Shown in pieces: positions 1 to 6,841 of a stretch of DNA of 13,790 nt. Numbering within the stretch: the first letter of the stretch is position 1; every line of letters begins with the position of its first letter. Made by a program: the position numbers and the translations under genes. The notes under the pieces were generated by a model that was not told where the DNA came from, ran no database searches, and saw nothing but the letters and a program-made list of their open reading frames with translations. The DNA is from CAZNPW01 sp964575185 (lineage in GTDB: Bacteria > Pseudomonadota > Alphaproteobacteria > Rhodobacterales > Rhodobacteraceae): contig CAZNPW010000066.1 in assembly GCA_964575185.1 (NCBI GenBank), positions 1 to 13,790 on the forward strand, given 5' to 3'.

Positions 1-378
1 GCGGGCGGCGCGGGCATCCCGGGCTTCTACACCGCGACCGGCGTGGGCACGGCCGTCGCCGAGGGCAAGCCGCACATGGAGTTCGACGGGCGGACCTATG
101 TGATGGAACGCGGGATCGTCGCCGACCTCGCCATCGTCAAGGCGTGGCGCGCCGACACCTCCGGCAACCTCGTCTTCCGCAAGACCGCCCGCAACTTCAA
201 CGTCCCCGCCGCCACCTGCGGGCGGGTGTGCGTGGCCGAGGTCGAGCAGATCGTCCCGCTGGGCACGCTCGACCCCGACGCGATCCACCTCCCTGGCATC
301 TACGTCCACCGCCTGATTCAGGGCGCGCACGAGAAGCGGATCGAGCAGCGCACGGTGCGCAAGCGTGAGGCCGCGTGA
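1..378 (+). CDS. scoA: 3-oxoacid CoA-transferase subunit A, C-terminal part (5' end cut by window)
   Basis: This is the alpha subunit of a class I CoA-transferase (SCOT/AtoD type), which moves CoA between an acyl-CoA such as succinyl-CoA and a 3-oxoacid such as acetoacetate in the cytoplasm. The reading frame is open from base 1, so the gene begins outside the window; the GTG at 43 is internal. About 125 residues are visible, and the family is usually about 230, so roughly the first 110 are missing. The visible part includes GIPGFYTATGVGT, the AEGKPH and ERGIVADLAIVKAW segments, and a SGNLVFRKTARNFN stretch, all typical of the family. Its TGA overlaps the B-subunit ATG (TGATG), which points to translational coupling. 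Subunit identity is secure. The exact substrate (acetoacetate, 3-oxoadipate or another short-chain oxoacid) cannot be read from this fragment. Confidence 0.9.
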   Translation, partial: AGGAGIPGFYTATGVGTAVAEGKPHMEFDGRTYVMERGIVADLAIVKAWRADTSGNLVFRKTARNFNVPAATCGRVCVAEVEQIVPLGTLDPDAIHLPGIYVHRLIQGAHEKRIEQRTVRKREAA

Positions 379-1001
379 TGTGGGACCGCAACCAGATCGC
401 CGCCCGTGCAGCCGCGGAACTGCGGGACGGCACCTACGTCAACCTCGGCATCGGCATCCCGACGCTGGTGTCGAACCACATCCCCCCCGGTGTGAACGTC
501 ACCCTGCAATCGGAAAACGGGATGCTCGGCATGGGGCCCTTCCCGTGGGAAGGCGAGGAGGACGCGGACCTCATCAACGCGGGCAAGCAGACGATCACCG
601 AACTGCCCCAGACCGCTTATTTCGACAGCGCGACCAGCTTCGCCATGATCCGCGGCGGCAAGATCGCGATGGCGATCCTCGGCGCGATGGAGGTGGCCGA
701 GAACGGCGATCTCGCCAACTGGATGATCCCGGGCAAGCTCGTCAAGGGCATGGGCGGGGCGATGGACCTGGTCGCGGGCGTGGGGCGCGTGGTGGTGGTC
801 ATGGACCACACCTCCAAGACCGGTGAAAGCAAGGTGCTGCGCCGCTGCACCCTGCCCCTGACCGGGGCGGGCGTCGTCAACCGCATCATCACCAACCTCT
901 GCGTCCTCGACGTCGTGCCGGGGGGGCTGCGCCTGGTCGAATGCGCCCCCGGCGTGACCGAGGGCGCGGTGCGCGCGGCGACCGAGGCGACGCTGGTCTG
1001 A
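378..1001 (+). CDS. scoB: 3-oxoacid CoA-transferase subunit B
   Basis: This is the beta subunit of the class I CoA-transferase and pairs with the preceding A subunit. At 207 residues it has the usual B-subunit length. The SENGMLG motif (residues 45-51) carries the catalytic glutamate, Glu46, that forms the enzyme-CoA thioester in this family. NLGIGIPTLV near residues 22-31 and the GGAMDLVAG stretch are also characteristic. I chose the ATG at 378 because it overlaps the A-subunit stop; the GTG one codon upstream at 375 is less likely. The gene ends two bases before the stop of the convergent YidB-like gene, and no terminator is visible between them. Known of the family: use of ketone bodies or turnover of polyhydroxybutyrate-derived acetoacetate. 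The precise substrate here is inference. Confidence 0.93.
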   Translation: MWDRNQIAARAAAELRDGTYVNLGIGIPTLVSNHIPPGVNVTLQSENGMLGMGPFPWEGEEDADLINAGKQTITELPQTAYFDSATSFAMIRGGKIAMAILGAMEVAENGDLANWMIPGKLVKGMGGAMDLVAGVGRVVVVMDHTSKTGESKVLRRCTLPLTGAGVVNRIITNLCVLDVVPGGLRLVECAPGVTEGAVRAATEATLV

Positions 1002-1003
1002 CC

Positions 1004-1453
1004 TCAGCCGAACTCGTCGTGGCGCGGCAGGCGGCCCTGCGGGGTGTACTGGTCGACCGCCCGCGGCAGCTCGCGCGACAGCCGGGTCACGATCTCGGCC
1101 CGCGACAGGCCGGTGCGCTCGGCCAGGTCGTCGAGCGTGTCGTTGCCGATCGTCGCCTCCAGGTCCTGCGGGGACATGTCCCGGTTCGTGCCGGTGCCGA
1201 CCCAGCTGTCCATCACCTCGCCCCGCCCGGACTGGCGGAAGCGGTCGGCAAGCTCGCCCAGGCCGCCGCCCAGAAGCCCGCCGAGGCCGCCGCCGCCGAG
1301 GCCGCCGAGCAGCCCGTCGAGCCCCGCGGGCCGTCCCGCGCCGCCGCCGCCACCCCCGCCCAGCATCGCCGACAGCTTGTCGCGGTTCTGGTAGCCCGCC
1401 ACGGCCAGAAGGCCGAGAAGCGCCGTCATCGACGGAAATCCGTTGCGTGCCAT
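1004..1453 (-). CDS. YidB/DUF937 family protein
   Basis: A 149-residue protein of the YidB (DUF937) family, whose function is not established. A short hydrophobic N-terminus (MTALLGLLAVAG) is followed by a low-complexity glycine/leucine-rich linker at about residues 30-66. The C-terminal domain then carries RGEVMDSWVGTG, DLEATIGNDTLDDLAERTGL and a terminal VDQYTPQGRLP, which closely resemble E. coli YidB and its relatives. The start is supported by a GGGGAG ribosome binding site seven bases upstream of the ATG. The gene lies 20 bp downstream of the YeaQ-like gene on the same strand, so the two probably form one transcript. The glycine-rich linker is likely flexible and differs in length among relatives. 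The family call is firm; no role can be given from sequence. Confidence 0.85.
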   Translation of the reverse strand: MARNGFPSMTALLGLLAVAGYQNRDKLSAMLGGGGGGGAGRPAGLDGLLGGLGGGGLGGLLGGGLGELADRFRQSGRGEVMDSWVGTGTNRDMSPQDLEATIGNDTLDDLAERTGLSRAEIVTRLSRELPRAVDQYTPQGRLPRHDEFG

Positions 1454-1473
1454 GATGTGGCTCCCCGAAAGGT

Positions 1474-1728
1474 TCAGACGCGGCGGCGCTGCAACGCGCC
1501 CCAGACCAGCAGCACGATCACCGCGCCGACGACCGCCCCGATCAGCCCCGCGCCCTCATTCGGGCCATACCAGCCCAGCGCCTGGCCGAGCCATGTGGCG
1601 ACGAAGGCCCCGACGATGCCGAGAAGCGTCGTCAGCACGAAGCCCTGGGGCTCGTTCTTCCCCGGGGTCACGAACTTGGCGATGATTCCGGCGACGAGGC
1701 CGATGATGATGGTCCAGATGAAGCTCAT
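1474..1728 (-). CDS. GlsB/YeaQ/YmgE family stress-response membrane protein
   Basis: An 84-residue integral membrane protein of the family once called transglycosylase-associated proteins. It begins with a hydrophobic segment (FIWTIIIGLVAGIIAKFV), then a polar turn with the family pattern TPGKNEPQGF. Two more Gly/Ala-rich hydrophobic helices follow (about residues 28-48 and 58-78), and it ends in a short basic tail (QRRRV). An AGGGGAGGG ribosome binding site lies just upstream of the ATG. It is first in a likely two-gene unit with the YidB-like gene, 87 bp beyond murD on the same strand. Family members are often induced by stress, but their biochemical role is unclear. The old 'transglycosylase' name should not be taken as an enzymatic activity, since no catalytic residues are evident. 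Confidence 0.9.
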   Translation of the reverse strand: MSFIWTIIIGLVAGIIAKFVTPGKNEPQGFVLTTLLGIVGAFVATWLGQALGWYGPNEGAGLIGAVVGAVIVLLVWGALQRRRV

Positions 1729-1760
1729 GGGTCCCTCCCCTGTGGCGTCGCAGGCGACAC

Positions 1761-1799
1761 CGCCCGCCGTTCCCTGCGGCTTAAGCGCGCGGGCGGGCG
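1761..1799 (-). terminator. Inverted repeat downstream of murD, possible weak terminator
   Basis: CGCCCGCC (1761-1768) pairs exactly with GGCGGGCG (1792-1799), an eight-base stem with a 23-base loop, between the murD stop and the YeaQ-like start. There is no T-run on the murD transcript side and the loop is long. It could slow or end murD transcription, but chance pairing in such GC-rich DNA is also plausible. Confidence 0.25.
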
Positions 1800-1815
1800 A
1801 TCGGTTCCCGCGATC

Positions 1816-3204
1816 CTACAGCGCCATCACCCGCGCCGCAAAGTCCTCGCCGCGCTTCTCGAAGTTTTGATACTGGTCGAAGCTCGCCGCCGCCGGGGCG
1901 AGCAGCACGACCTCGCCCGGCCCGGCCTCGGCCGCGGCGCGGGCGACGGCGCGGTCCATCGTCCCGCAGACCTCGTGCGGCGTGCTGCCCAGCTGCAGCG
2001 CGAAGTCGCGGGCGGAGTGGCCGATCAGGTAGGCTTTCACCACCGACCCCATCTGCGGGGCGAGCGCGGCGATGCCCCCTTCCTTCGCCAGCCCCCCGGC
2101 GATCCAGCGGATGCGCGGGAAGGCCGCCAGCGCCTTGGCGGCAGCGTCGGTGTTGGTGGCCTTGCTGTCGTTCACGAAGCGCACGCCCGCGATCTCGCGC
2201 ACGAGCTGGCTGCGGTGCGGCAGGCCCTGGAAGCTGTGCAGCGCCGCCTCGATCTCGCGCGGGCCGATCCCCAGGGTGCGCACCGCCGCCCAGGCGGCGC
2301 AGGCGTTCTGGTGGTTGTGCGCGCCGGGCAGCCCGGGCACCCCGCGCAGGTCCACGCTGGCCACCTGCCGCCCCTTGCGCCATTCCGCCAGATGCCCCTT
2401 GCGCGCGAAGACCGCCCAGCCGAAGCCGTCGAGCCGCTGGCCCGAGGACACCCGGATCACCCGGTCGTCGCCGGGGCCCTGCGCCAGCGCCCCGGCGAGG
2501 AACCGCCCCTCCTCCTCGTCCACCCCGATCACCGCGCGGTCCGGCCCCCCGGCGGTGAAGAGCCGCGCCTTGGCGGCGAAATAGCCGCCCATCCCGCCGT
2601 GGCGGTCGAGGTGGTCGGGGGTGAGGTTGGTGAAGACGGCGACGTCGGGGGTCAGCGCGCGGGCGAGCTCGGTCTGGTAGGACGACAGCTCCAGCACCAC
2701 GACCCCGCCGTCCTGCCCGGGGTCGAGGTCCAGCACCCCGCGCCCGATGTTGCCCGCCATCTGCACCGGCCGCCCGGCCTCGGCCAGGATGTGATGCGTC
2801 AGCGCGGTGGTGGTGGACTTGCCGTTCGACCCGGTAATCGCGATGACCCGCGGCGGCTGGTCGAAGCCGTCCCACGCGGGCGTGGCGAAGCTGCGGAAGA
2901 ACAGCCCGACGTCGTTGTCGACCGGCACGCCCAGCGCCAGCGCGCGGGCGATCACCGGATGCGGCCGGGGGTAGAGGTGCGGGATGCCGGGCGAGGTCAC
3001 GAGCAGGCTCAGCCCGGCCCAGGCGCGGTCGCGCGTCAGGTCCTCGACCGCGAAGCCCTGCACCCGGTCGCGCGCCTCGGCGCTGTCGTCCCACAGGACG
3101 GGCATCGCGCCCCCCGCCTGCAGCGCGGCCGCCGTGGCGAGGCCGGACCGGCCGAGGCCGAGGACACCGACGCGCCGACCTGCGTAGCCTTGGACGGGGA
3201 TCAT
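1816..3204 (-). CDS. murD: UDP-N-acetylmuramoyl-L-alanine--D-glutamate ligase
   Basis: MurD adds D-glutamate to UDP-MurNAc-L-alanine with ATP in the cytoplasm, the second amino-acid addition in peptidoglycan precursor synthesis. The 462-residue length is normal. The N-terminal domain has a Rossmann-like GVLGLGRSGLA (13-23). The central ATPase domain has GSNGKSTT (125-132), GNIG (151-154), ELSSYQ (172-177) and NLTPDHLDRH (193-202). A lysine at about 212 in YFAAKARLF fits the carbamylated lysine of Mur ligases. The C-terminal part has AHNHQNACAA and VNDSKATNTDAA. The ATG at 3204 has a GGAG nine bases upstream. Unusually for this group, neither neighbour is a division/cell-wall gene: downstream are the YeaQ- and YidB-like genes, upstream a divergent DUF1800 gene. 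All catalytic motifs are intact. Confidence 0.97.
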   Translation of the reverse strand: MIPVQGYAGRRVGVLGLGRSGLATAAALQAGGAMPVLWDDSAEARDRVQGFAVEDLTRDRAWAGLSLLVTSPGIPHLYPRPHPVIARALALGVPVDNDVGLFFRSFATPAWDGFDQPPRVIAITGSNGKSTTTALTHHILAEAGRPVQMAGNIGRGVLDLDPGQDGGVVVLELSSYQTELARALTPDVAVFTNLTPDHLDRHGGMGGYFAAKARLFTAGGPDRAVIGVDEEEGRFLAGALAQGPGDDRVIRVSSGQRLDGFGWAVFARKGHLAEWRKGRQVASVDLRGVPGLPGAHNHQNACAAWAAVRTLGIGPREIEAALHSFQGLPHRSQLVREIAGVRFVNDSKATNTDAAAKALAAFPRIRWIAGGLAKEGGIAALAPQMGSVVKAYLIGHSARDFALQLGSTPHEVCGTMDRAVARAAAEAGPGEVVLLAPAAASFDQYQNFEKRGEDFAARVMAL

Positions 3205-3220
3205 GCGGGCGAACTCCGGT

Positions 3221-3300
3221 CTGACGGACAGGTTGTCCGGGGGGTTTCACACCCCCCGGACCCCCCGTGGGATATTTGAGGGAAGATGAAGAGGAAAGAG
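3221..3300 (+). repeat. Structured intergenic repeat, copy 1
   Basis: This copy lies in the divergent space between murD and the DUF1800 gene. It holds CGGACA-GGT-TGTCCG (3225-3239), then a ten-base perfect stem GTCCGGGGGG (3235-3244) / CCCCCCGGAC (3252-3261) with loop TTTCACA. A C-run, the core GGGATATTTGAGGGAAGA and a purine-rich tail GAAGAGGAAAGAGG follow. The two hairpins share bases, so only one can form at a time. Bases 3261-3289 match copy 3 (8514 down to 8486, other strand) at all 29 positions. Copy 2 (6023-6090) shares CGGACAGGT, a G/C hairpin, CCCCCC, TATTTG and AAAGAGG in the same order. As it lies between two gene starts, a simple terminator role does not fit here. Confidence 0.8.
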
Positions 3301-3485
3301 GTCTCTCGGGCCGCAGGCCCGCGGTTGCCGAAGACGCCGCCCGCCGGGGCGTCCCCGGGCAGATGCGCGATCCGGCGCGGCATGCCGCCCGGCGACCGCG
3401 GCGCGCCCCCGCCTGCGAGGATTTTTTTGCGCACGTCCCGCCCGCGCCATGGGACCGGCGCGGCGGCACCCCTATATCCCCGGCC
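3301..3485. other. Gene-free leader upstream of the DUF1800 gene
   Basis: These 185 bases contain a six-base stem CGGGCC-GCA-GGCCCG (3307-3321) and a run of seven T (3422-3428) with no convincing stem before it. A TATATC (3473-3478) about seven bases before the DUF1800 ATG could be a -10 element of a nearly leaderless transcript, but no recognisable -35 lies 16-18 bases upstream. The DUF1800 frame stays open back through this stretch, yet the translation has an arginine/proline-rich shadow composition and runs into the repeat, so I treat it as non-coding. Confidence 0.4.
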
Positions 3486-4820
3486 ATGACGCCCGAGATC
3501 GCCGCCGTCCGCTTCGGCTTCGGCCTGCCCGCCGACCCGGGCGGGACGCAGGCGATGCTGGACCGGCTCGCCGGGTCCGACGAGGCGGCGCGGGCCTTCC
3601 CGGGCGCGGGGCTGACCGTCGTGCAGGCCGACTGGCAGGCCGCCGCCGCCGCCCGCGACGGGGTGCGCGCCGGGACCACAAGCCGCGAGGACTACCGCGC
3701 CGCCATCCGCACCGTGCAGGCCCAGGCCGCCCGCGCGGTGCAGACCGACCTCGCCCGCGCCGTCTGGTCGCCCGACGGGTTCCGCGAGCGCCTCGTCCGC
3801 TTCTGGGCCGACCACTTCACGACCGAAGGGCGATTCCTGATCGACGTGGCCCTGCCCGCGGCGATGGTCGAGGATGCCATCCGCCCGCATGTCGGGGGCC
3901 GCTTCATCGCCATGCTGAATGCGGCGACCCTGCACCCGGCGATGCTGATCTACCTCGACCAGGCGCGCTCGGTCGGCCCGAACTCGGCCTTCGGCCGGCG
4001 GCGGGGCCTCGGGCTGAACGAGAACCTCGCCCGCGAGCTCCTGGAACTGCATACGCTCGGCGTCGGCTCGGGCTACCGGCAGGACGACATCCGCCAGGCG
4101 GCCGAAGTGCTCGCGGGGCTGCGCGCCGATGCCGCGCAGGGGATGCGGTTCGACGCGACCTGGGCCGAGCCCGGGGCGGCGCGGGTCATGGGCCGGGTCT
4201 ATTCGACCGACAACCTGCGCGCGGTCAGGGACCTGCTCGACGACCTCGCGCGCCACCCCGACACCGCGCGCCACATCGCCCGCAAGCTCGCCGTGCACTT
4301 CGTGGCCGACGACCCGCCGCAGGCGCTGGTCGACGCGATGGCCGCGGCCTGGGGCGATCGGGGCGACCTGCGCGCCGTCTATGCCGCGATGCTCGGCCAC
4401 CCCGCGGCGGCCGTGCCCCCCGGGGCCAAGGTCCGCCAGCCGTTCGACTTCATGGCGGCCGCGCTGCGCGCGCTGGCGGTTCCTCCCGAAACGGTGAACG
4501 AACTGTCGCGCGGCGTCGCCCGGCGGCGGCTGATCCTGCCGCTGCGCGCCATGGGGCAGGAGCCGTTCCGCCCCGGCGGACCCGACGGCTGGGAGGAGGA
4601 GGAGGCCGCCTGGATCAACCCCCAGGGCCTCGCCGCGCGGATCGCCTGGGCGATGGAGACCCCGTCCGACCTCATGGCCCTGCCCGACCCGCGCGACCTG
4701 CTGCCCCGCGCGCTCGGGCCTTTCGCGGGCGACCGGCTCACCTGGGCCGTCGCCGCATCCCAGTCGCGGGCCGAGGGCGTGGGCCTCGTCCTGTCCAGTC
4801 CCGCCTTCAACCGGAGGTGA
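3486..4820 (+). CDS. DUF1800 domain-containing protein
   Basis: A 444-residue DUF1800 protein; the family is widespread but has no settled function. Family hallmarks in order are the N-terminal AAVRFGFGL (6-14), RFWADHF (105-111), HPAMLIYLD (150-158), NENLARELLELHTLG (178-192), and KLAVHFVADDPP (267-278). No signal peptide is visible at the chosen start. I chose the ATG at 3486 because the family's conserved sequence begins at once after it; the frame stays open upstream to 3267, but that part is not protein-like. No good Shine-Dalgarno is seen. The stop lies two bases before the ATG of the DUF1501 gene, whose ribosome binding site is inside this gene, so the two are surely co-expressed. DUF1800 and DUF1501 genes commonly occur as a pair, implying a shared process. 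Any enzymatic role would be a guess. Confidence 0.88.
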   Translation: MTPEIAAVRFGFGLPADPGGTQAMLDRLAGSDEAARAFPGAGLTVVQADWQAAAAARDGVRAGTTSREDYRAAIRTVQAQAARAVQTDLARAVWSPDGFRERLVRFWADHFTTEGRFLIDVALPAAMVEDAIRPHVGGRFIAMLNAATLHPAMLIYLDQARSVGPNSAFGRRRGLGLNENLARELLELHTLGVGSGYRQDDIRQAAEVLAGLRADAAQGMRFDATWAEPGAARVMGRVYSTDNLRAVRDLLDDLARHPDTARHIARKLAVHFVADDPPQALVDAMAAAWGDRGDLRAVYAAMLGHPAAAVPPGAKVRQPFDFMAAALRALAVPPETVNELSRGVARRRLILPLRAMGQEPFRPGGPDGWEEEEAAWINPQGLAARIAWAMETPSDLMALPDPRDLLPRALGPFAGDRLTWAVAASQSRAEGVGLVLSSPAFNRR

Positions 4821-4822
4821 CC

Positions 4823-6007
4823 ATGCCGAGCCGCCGCCTGTTCCTGAAGACCGCGGGCCTCGGTGCCTGCTCGGCCGCGGCGCACCCCCTGATGTCCACC
4901 GTGACCTTCGCCGCGGCGCAGGGCCTGGGGGACGGGCGGCTGATCGTGGTGATCCTGCGCGGCGCGATGGACGGCATCGACCTTCTCCGCCCGGCGGGCG
5001 ACCCGATGTGGCGCGCCTGGCGGCCGGGCCTGGCCGACGACGCGGGCCTGCCGCTCGACGGCTTCTTCGCGCTGCACCCCGACCTCGCGGACCTGCTGCC
5101 GCTGTGGCGGGCGGGGCAGCTCGCCGTCGTGCCCGCGACCTCGACCCCCTACCGCGACAAGCGCAGCCACTTCGACGGGCAGGACATGCTCGAGGCCGGG
5201 ACGGGGATGGACGTGGCCCCGCGGGCGCTGCGCGATGGCTGGCTGAACCGGATGCTGCAGGCGGTGCCCGGCCTGCGGGGAGAAACCGCCTTCGCGATCG
5301 GCCGCGATGCCCAGACCCTGCTCGAGGGCACCTTCCCGGCGCGGCTCTGGACGCCCGACGTAGCGCTGGAGCTGACCGCGCAGGCGCGGCTGCTGCTCGA
5401 TCACGTCTACCATGACGACCCGCTCTTCCGCGAGGCCGCGACCGAGGCGCTGGAACTCGCGGCGCTCGGCATCCCCGACCCGGGGACGGCCGCCCCGGGC
5501 CCGGGCCGCGCCCGCGACATCGACCCGCTGGCCGACTTCGCCGCCGACCGGCTGCGCGACGCCACCCGCATCGCGGCCTTCTCGCTGTCGGGCTGGGACA
5601 CCCACCGCGGCCAGCGGTCGTCGATCCGGCCGAGCCTGCAGCGGCTGGCGCGCCTTGTCACCCGCCTGCAGGACCGGCTCGGCCCCGAGGTCTGGGGCCG
5701 CACGATGCTCTTGGCCGTGACCGAGTTCGGCCGCACCGTGGCCGAGAACGGCTCGGGCGGGACCGACCACGGCACCGGCGGCGCGATGCTCGCCGCGGGC
5801 GGGGCGGTGCGCGGCGGGATCCACGGCGGCTGGCCGGGGCTGGAGGAGACCGCGCTCTACGACCGGCGCGACCTCATGCCCCTGTCCGACGTGCGCGGCT
5901 GGGCGGCTGCGGCGCTGCAGGGGATGTTCGGCTTCGACCGCGCGGTGCTGGAGGGCGCGGTGTTCCCGGGGCTGGCGATGGAGGGCGACAGGCGGCTGCT
6001 CCTGTAG
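4823..6007 (+). CDS. DUF1501 domain-containing protein with Tat signal
   Basis: A 394-residue DUF1501 protein, a family related in fold to alkaline phosphatase/sulfatase-like enzymes but without an assigned reaction. It opens with a textbook twin-arginine motif, SRRLFLK (3-9), then an Ala/Gly-rich stretch ending near FAAAQG (29-34). This points to folded export to the periplasm. Family motifs follow: RSHFDGQDMLEAG (about 115-127), SGWDTH (256-261), TEFGRT (300-305) and GTDHG (313-317). The Asp and His residues in the last three motifs are the likely metal or active-site ligands (inference). GGAGG at 4812-4816 sits at the usual distance from the ATG and inside the end of the DUF1800 gene. The partner lacks an obvious signal, so whether both act in the periplasm is unclear. 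Confidence 0.9.
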   Translation: MPSRRLFLKTAGLGACSAAAHPLMSTVTFAAAQGLGDGRLIVVILRGAMDGIDLLRPAGDPMWRAWRPGLADDAGLPLDGFFALHPDLADLLPLWRAGQLAVVPATSTPYRDKRSHFDGQDMLEAGTGMDVAPRALRDGWLNRMLQAVPGLRGETAFAIGRDAQTLLEGTFPARLWTPDVALELTAQARLLLDHVYHDDPLFREAATEALELAALGIPDPGTAAPGPGRARDIDPLADFAADRLRDATRIAAFSLSGWDTHRGQRSSIRPSLQRLARLVTRLQDRLGPEVWGRTMLLAVTEFGRTVAENGSGGTDHGTGGAMLAAGGAVRGGIHGGWPGLEETALYDRRDLMPLSDVRGWAAAALQGMFGFDRAVLEGAVFPGLAMEGDRRLLL

Positions 6008-6022
6008 CCCTGTCGTCAACGC

Positions 6023-6090
6023 CTGCGGACAGGTCGCGCGGGGGCTTTGCCCCCTGCACCCCCCAGAGTATTTGTCGCCGGAAAGAGGGG
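6023..6090 (+). repeat. Structured intergenic repeat, copy 2
   Basis: Starting 15 bases after the DUF1501 stop, this copy has GCGGACAGGT, then the hairpin GGGGGC (6040-6045)-TTT-GCCCCC (6049-6054). CCCCCC (6059-6064), AGAGTATTTG and GGAAAGAGG follow. Order and spacing parallel copy 1 at 3221-3300, but identity is lower and the longer stem is reduced to six bases. In this position it could end transcription of the DUF1800-DUF1501 pair, although no T-run follows the stem. Confidence 0.7.
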
Positions 6091-6099
6091 ACGGGCGCG

Positions 6100-6142
6100 T
6101 TAACCTTAATAATGGGTTGAGGCCTGCGACGGGGGGACGGTC
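6100..6142 (+). promoter_or_regulatory. AT-rich island before the GNAT gene
   Basis: TTAACCTTAATAAT (6100-6113) is a sharp AT-rich island in otherwise GC-rich DNA, about 30 bases before the GNAT start. It includes -10-like sequences such as TTAATAAT, but no clear -35 lies at the right distance. Only the position and base composition support a promoter call. A GGGGGG ribosome binding site follows before the ATG at 6143. Confidence 0.35.

Positions 6143-6841
<699 letters not shown>

Noticed and set aside
3422..3428. Run of seven T as an intrinsic terminator
   Set aside because: No stable stem directly precedes it (only a three-base CCT/AGG pairing), and it lies upstream of a gene start with no gene on that strand to terminate.
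3267..3485. N-terminal extension of the DUF1800 protein to an ATG at 3267
   Set aside because: The extension would start inside the intergenic repeat and lacks family sequence. The conserved DUF1800 start follows the ATG at 3486.
1781..3679. 632-codon minus-strand frame overlapping murD in another frame
   Set aside because: murD occupies the same strand with all Mur ligase motifs. The other frame is arginine/proline/glycine-rich shadow sequence.
4823..4912. Lipobox (LGAC, Cys16) making the DUF1501 protein a Tat lipoprotein
   Set aside because: The hydrophobic stretch before Cys16 is very short and the signal region continues to about residue 32 with a better peptidase-like AAA end. I therefore favour a plain Tat signal.
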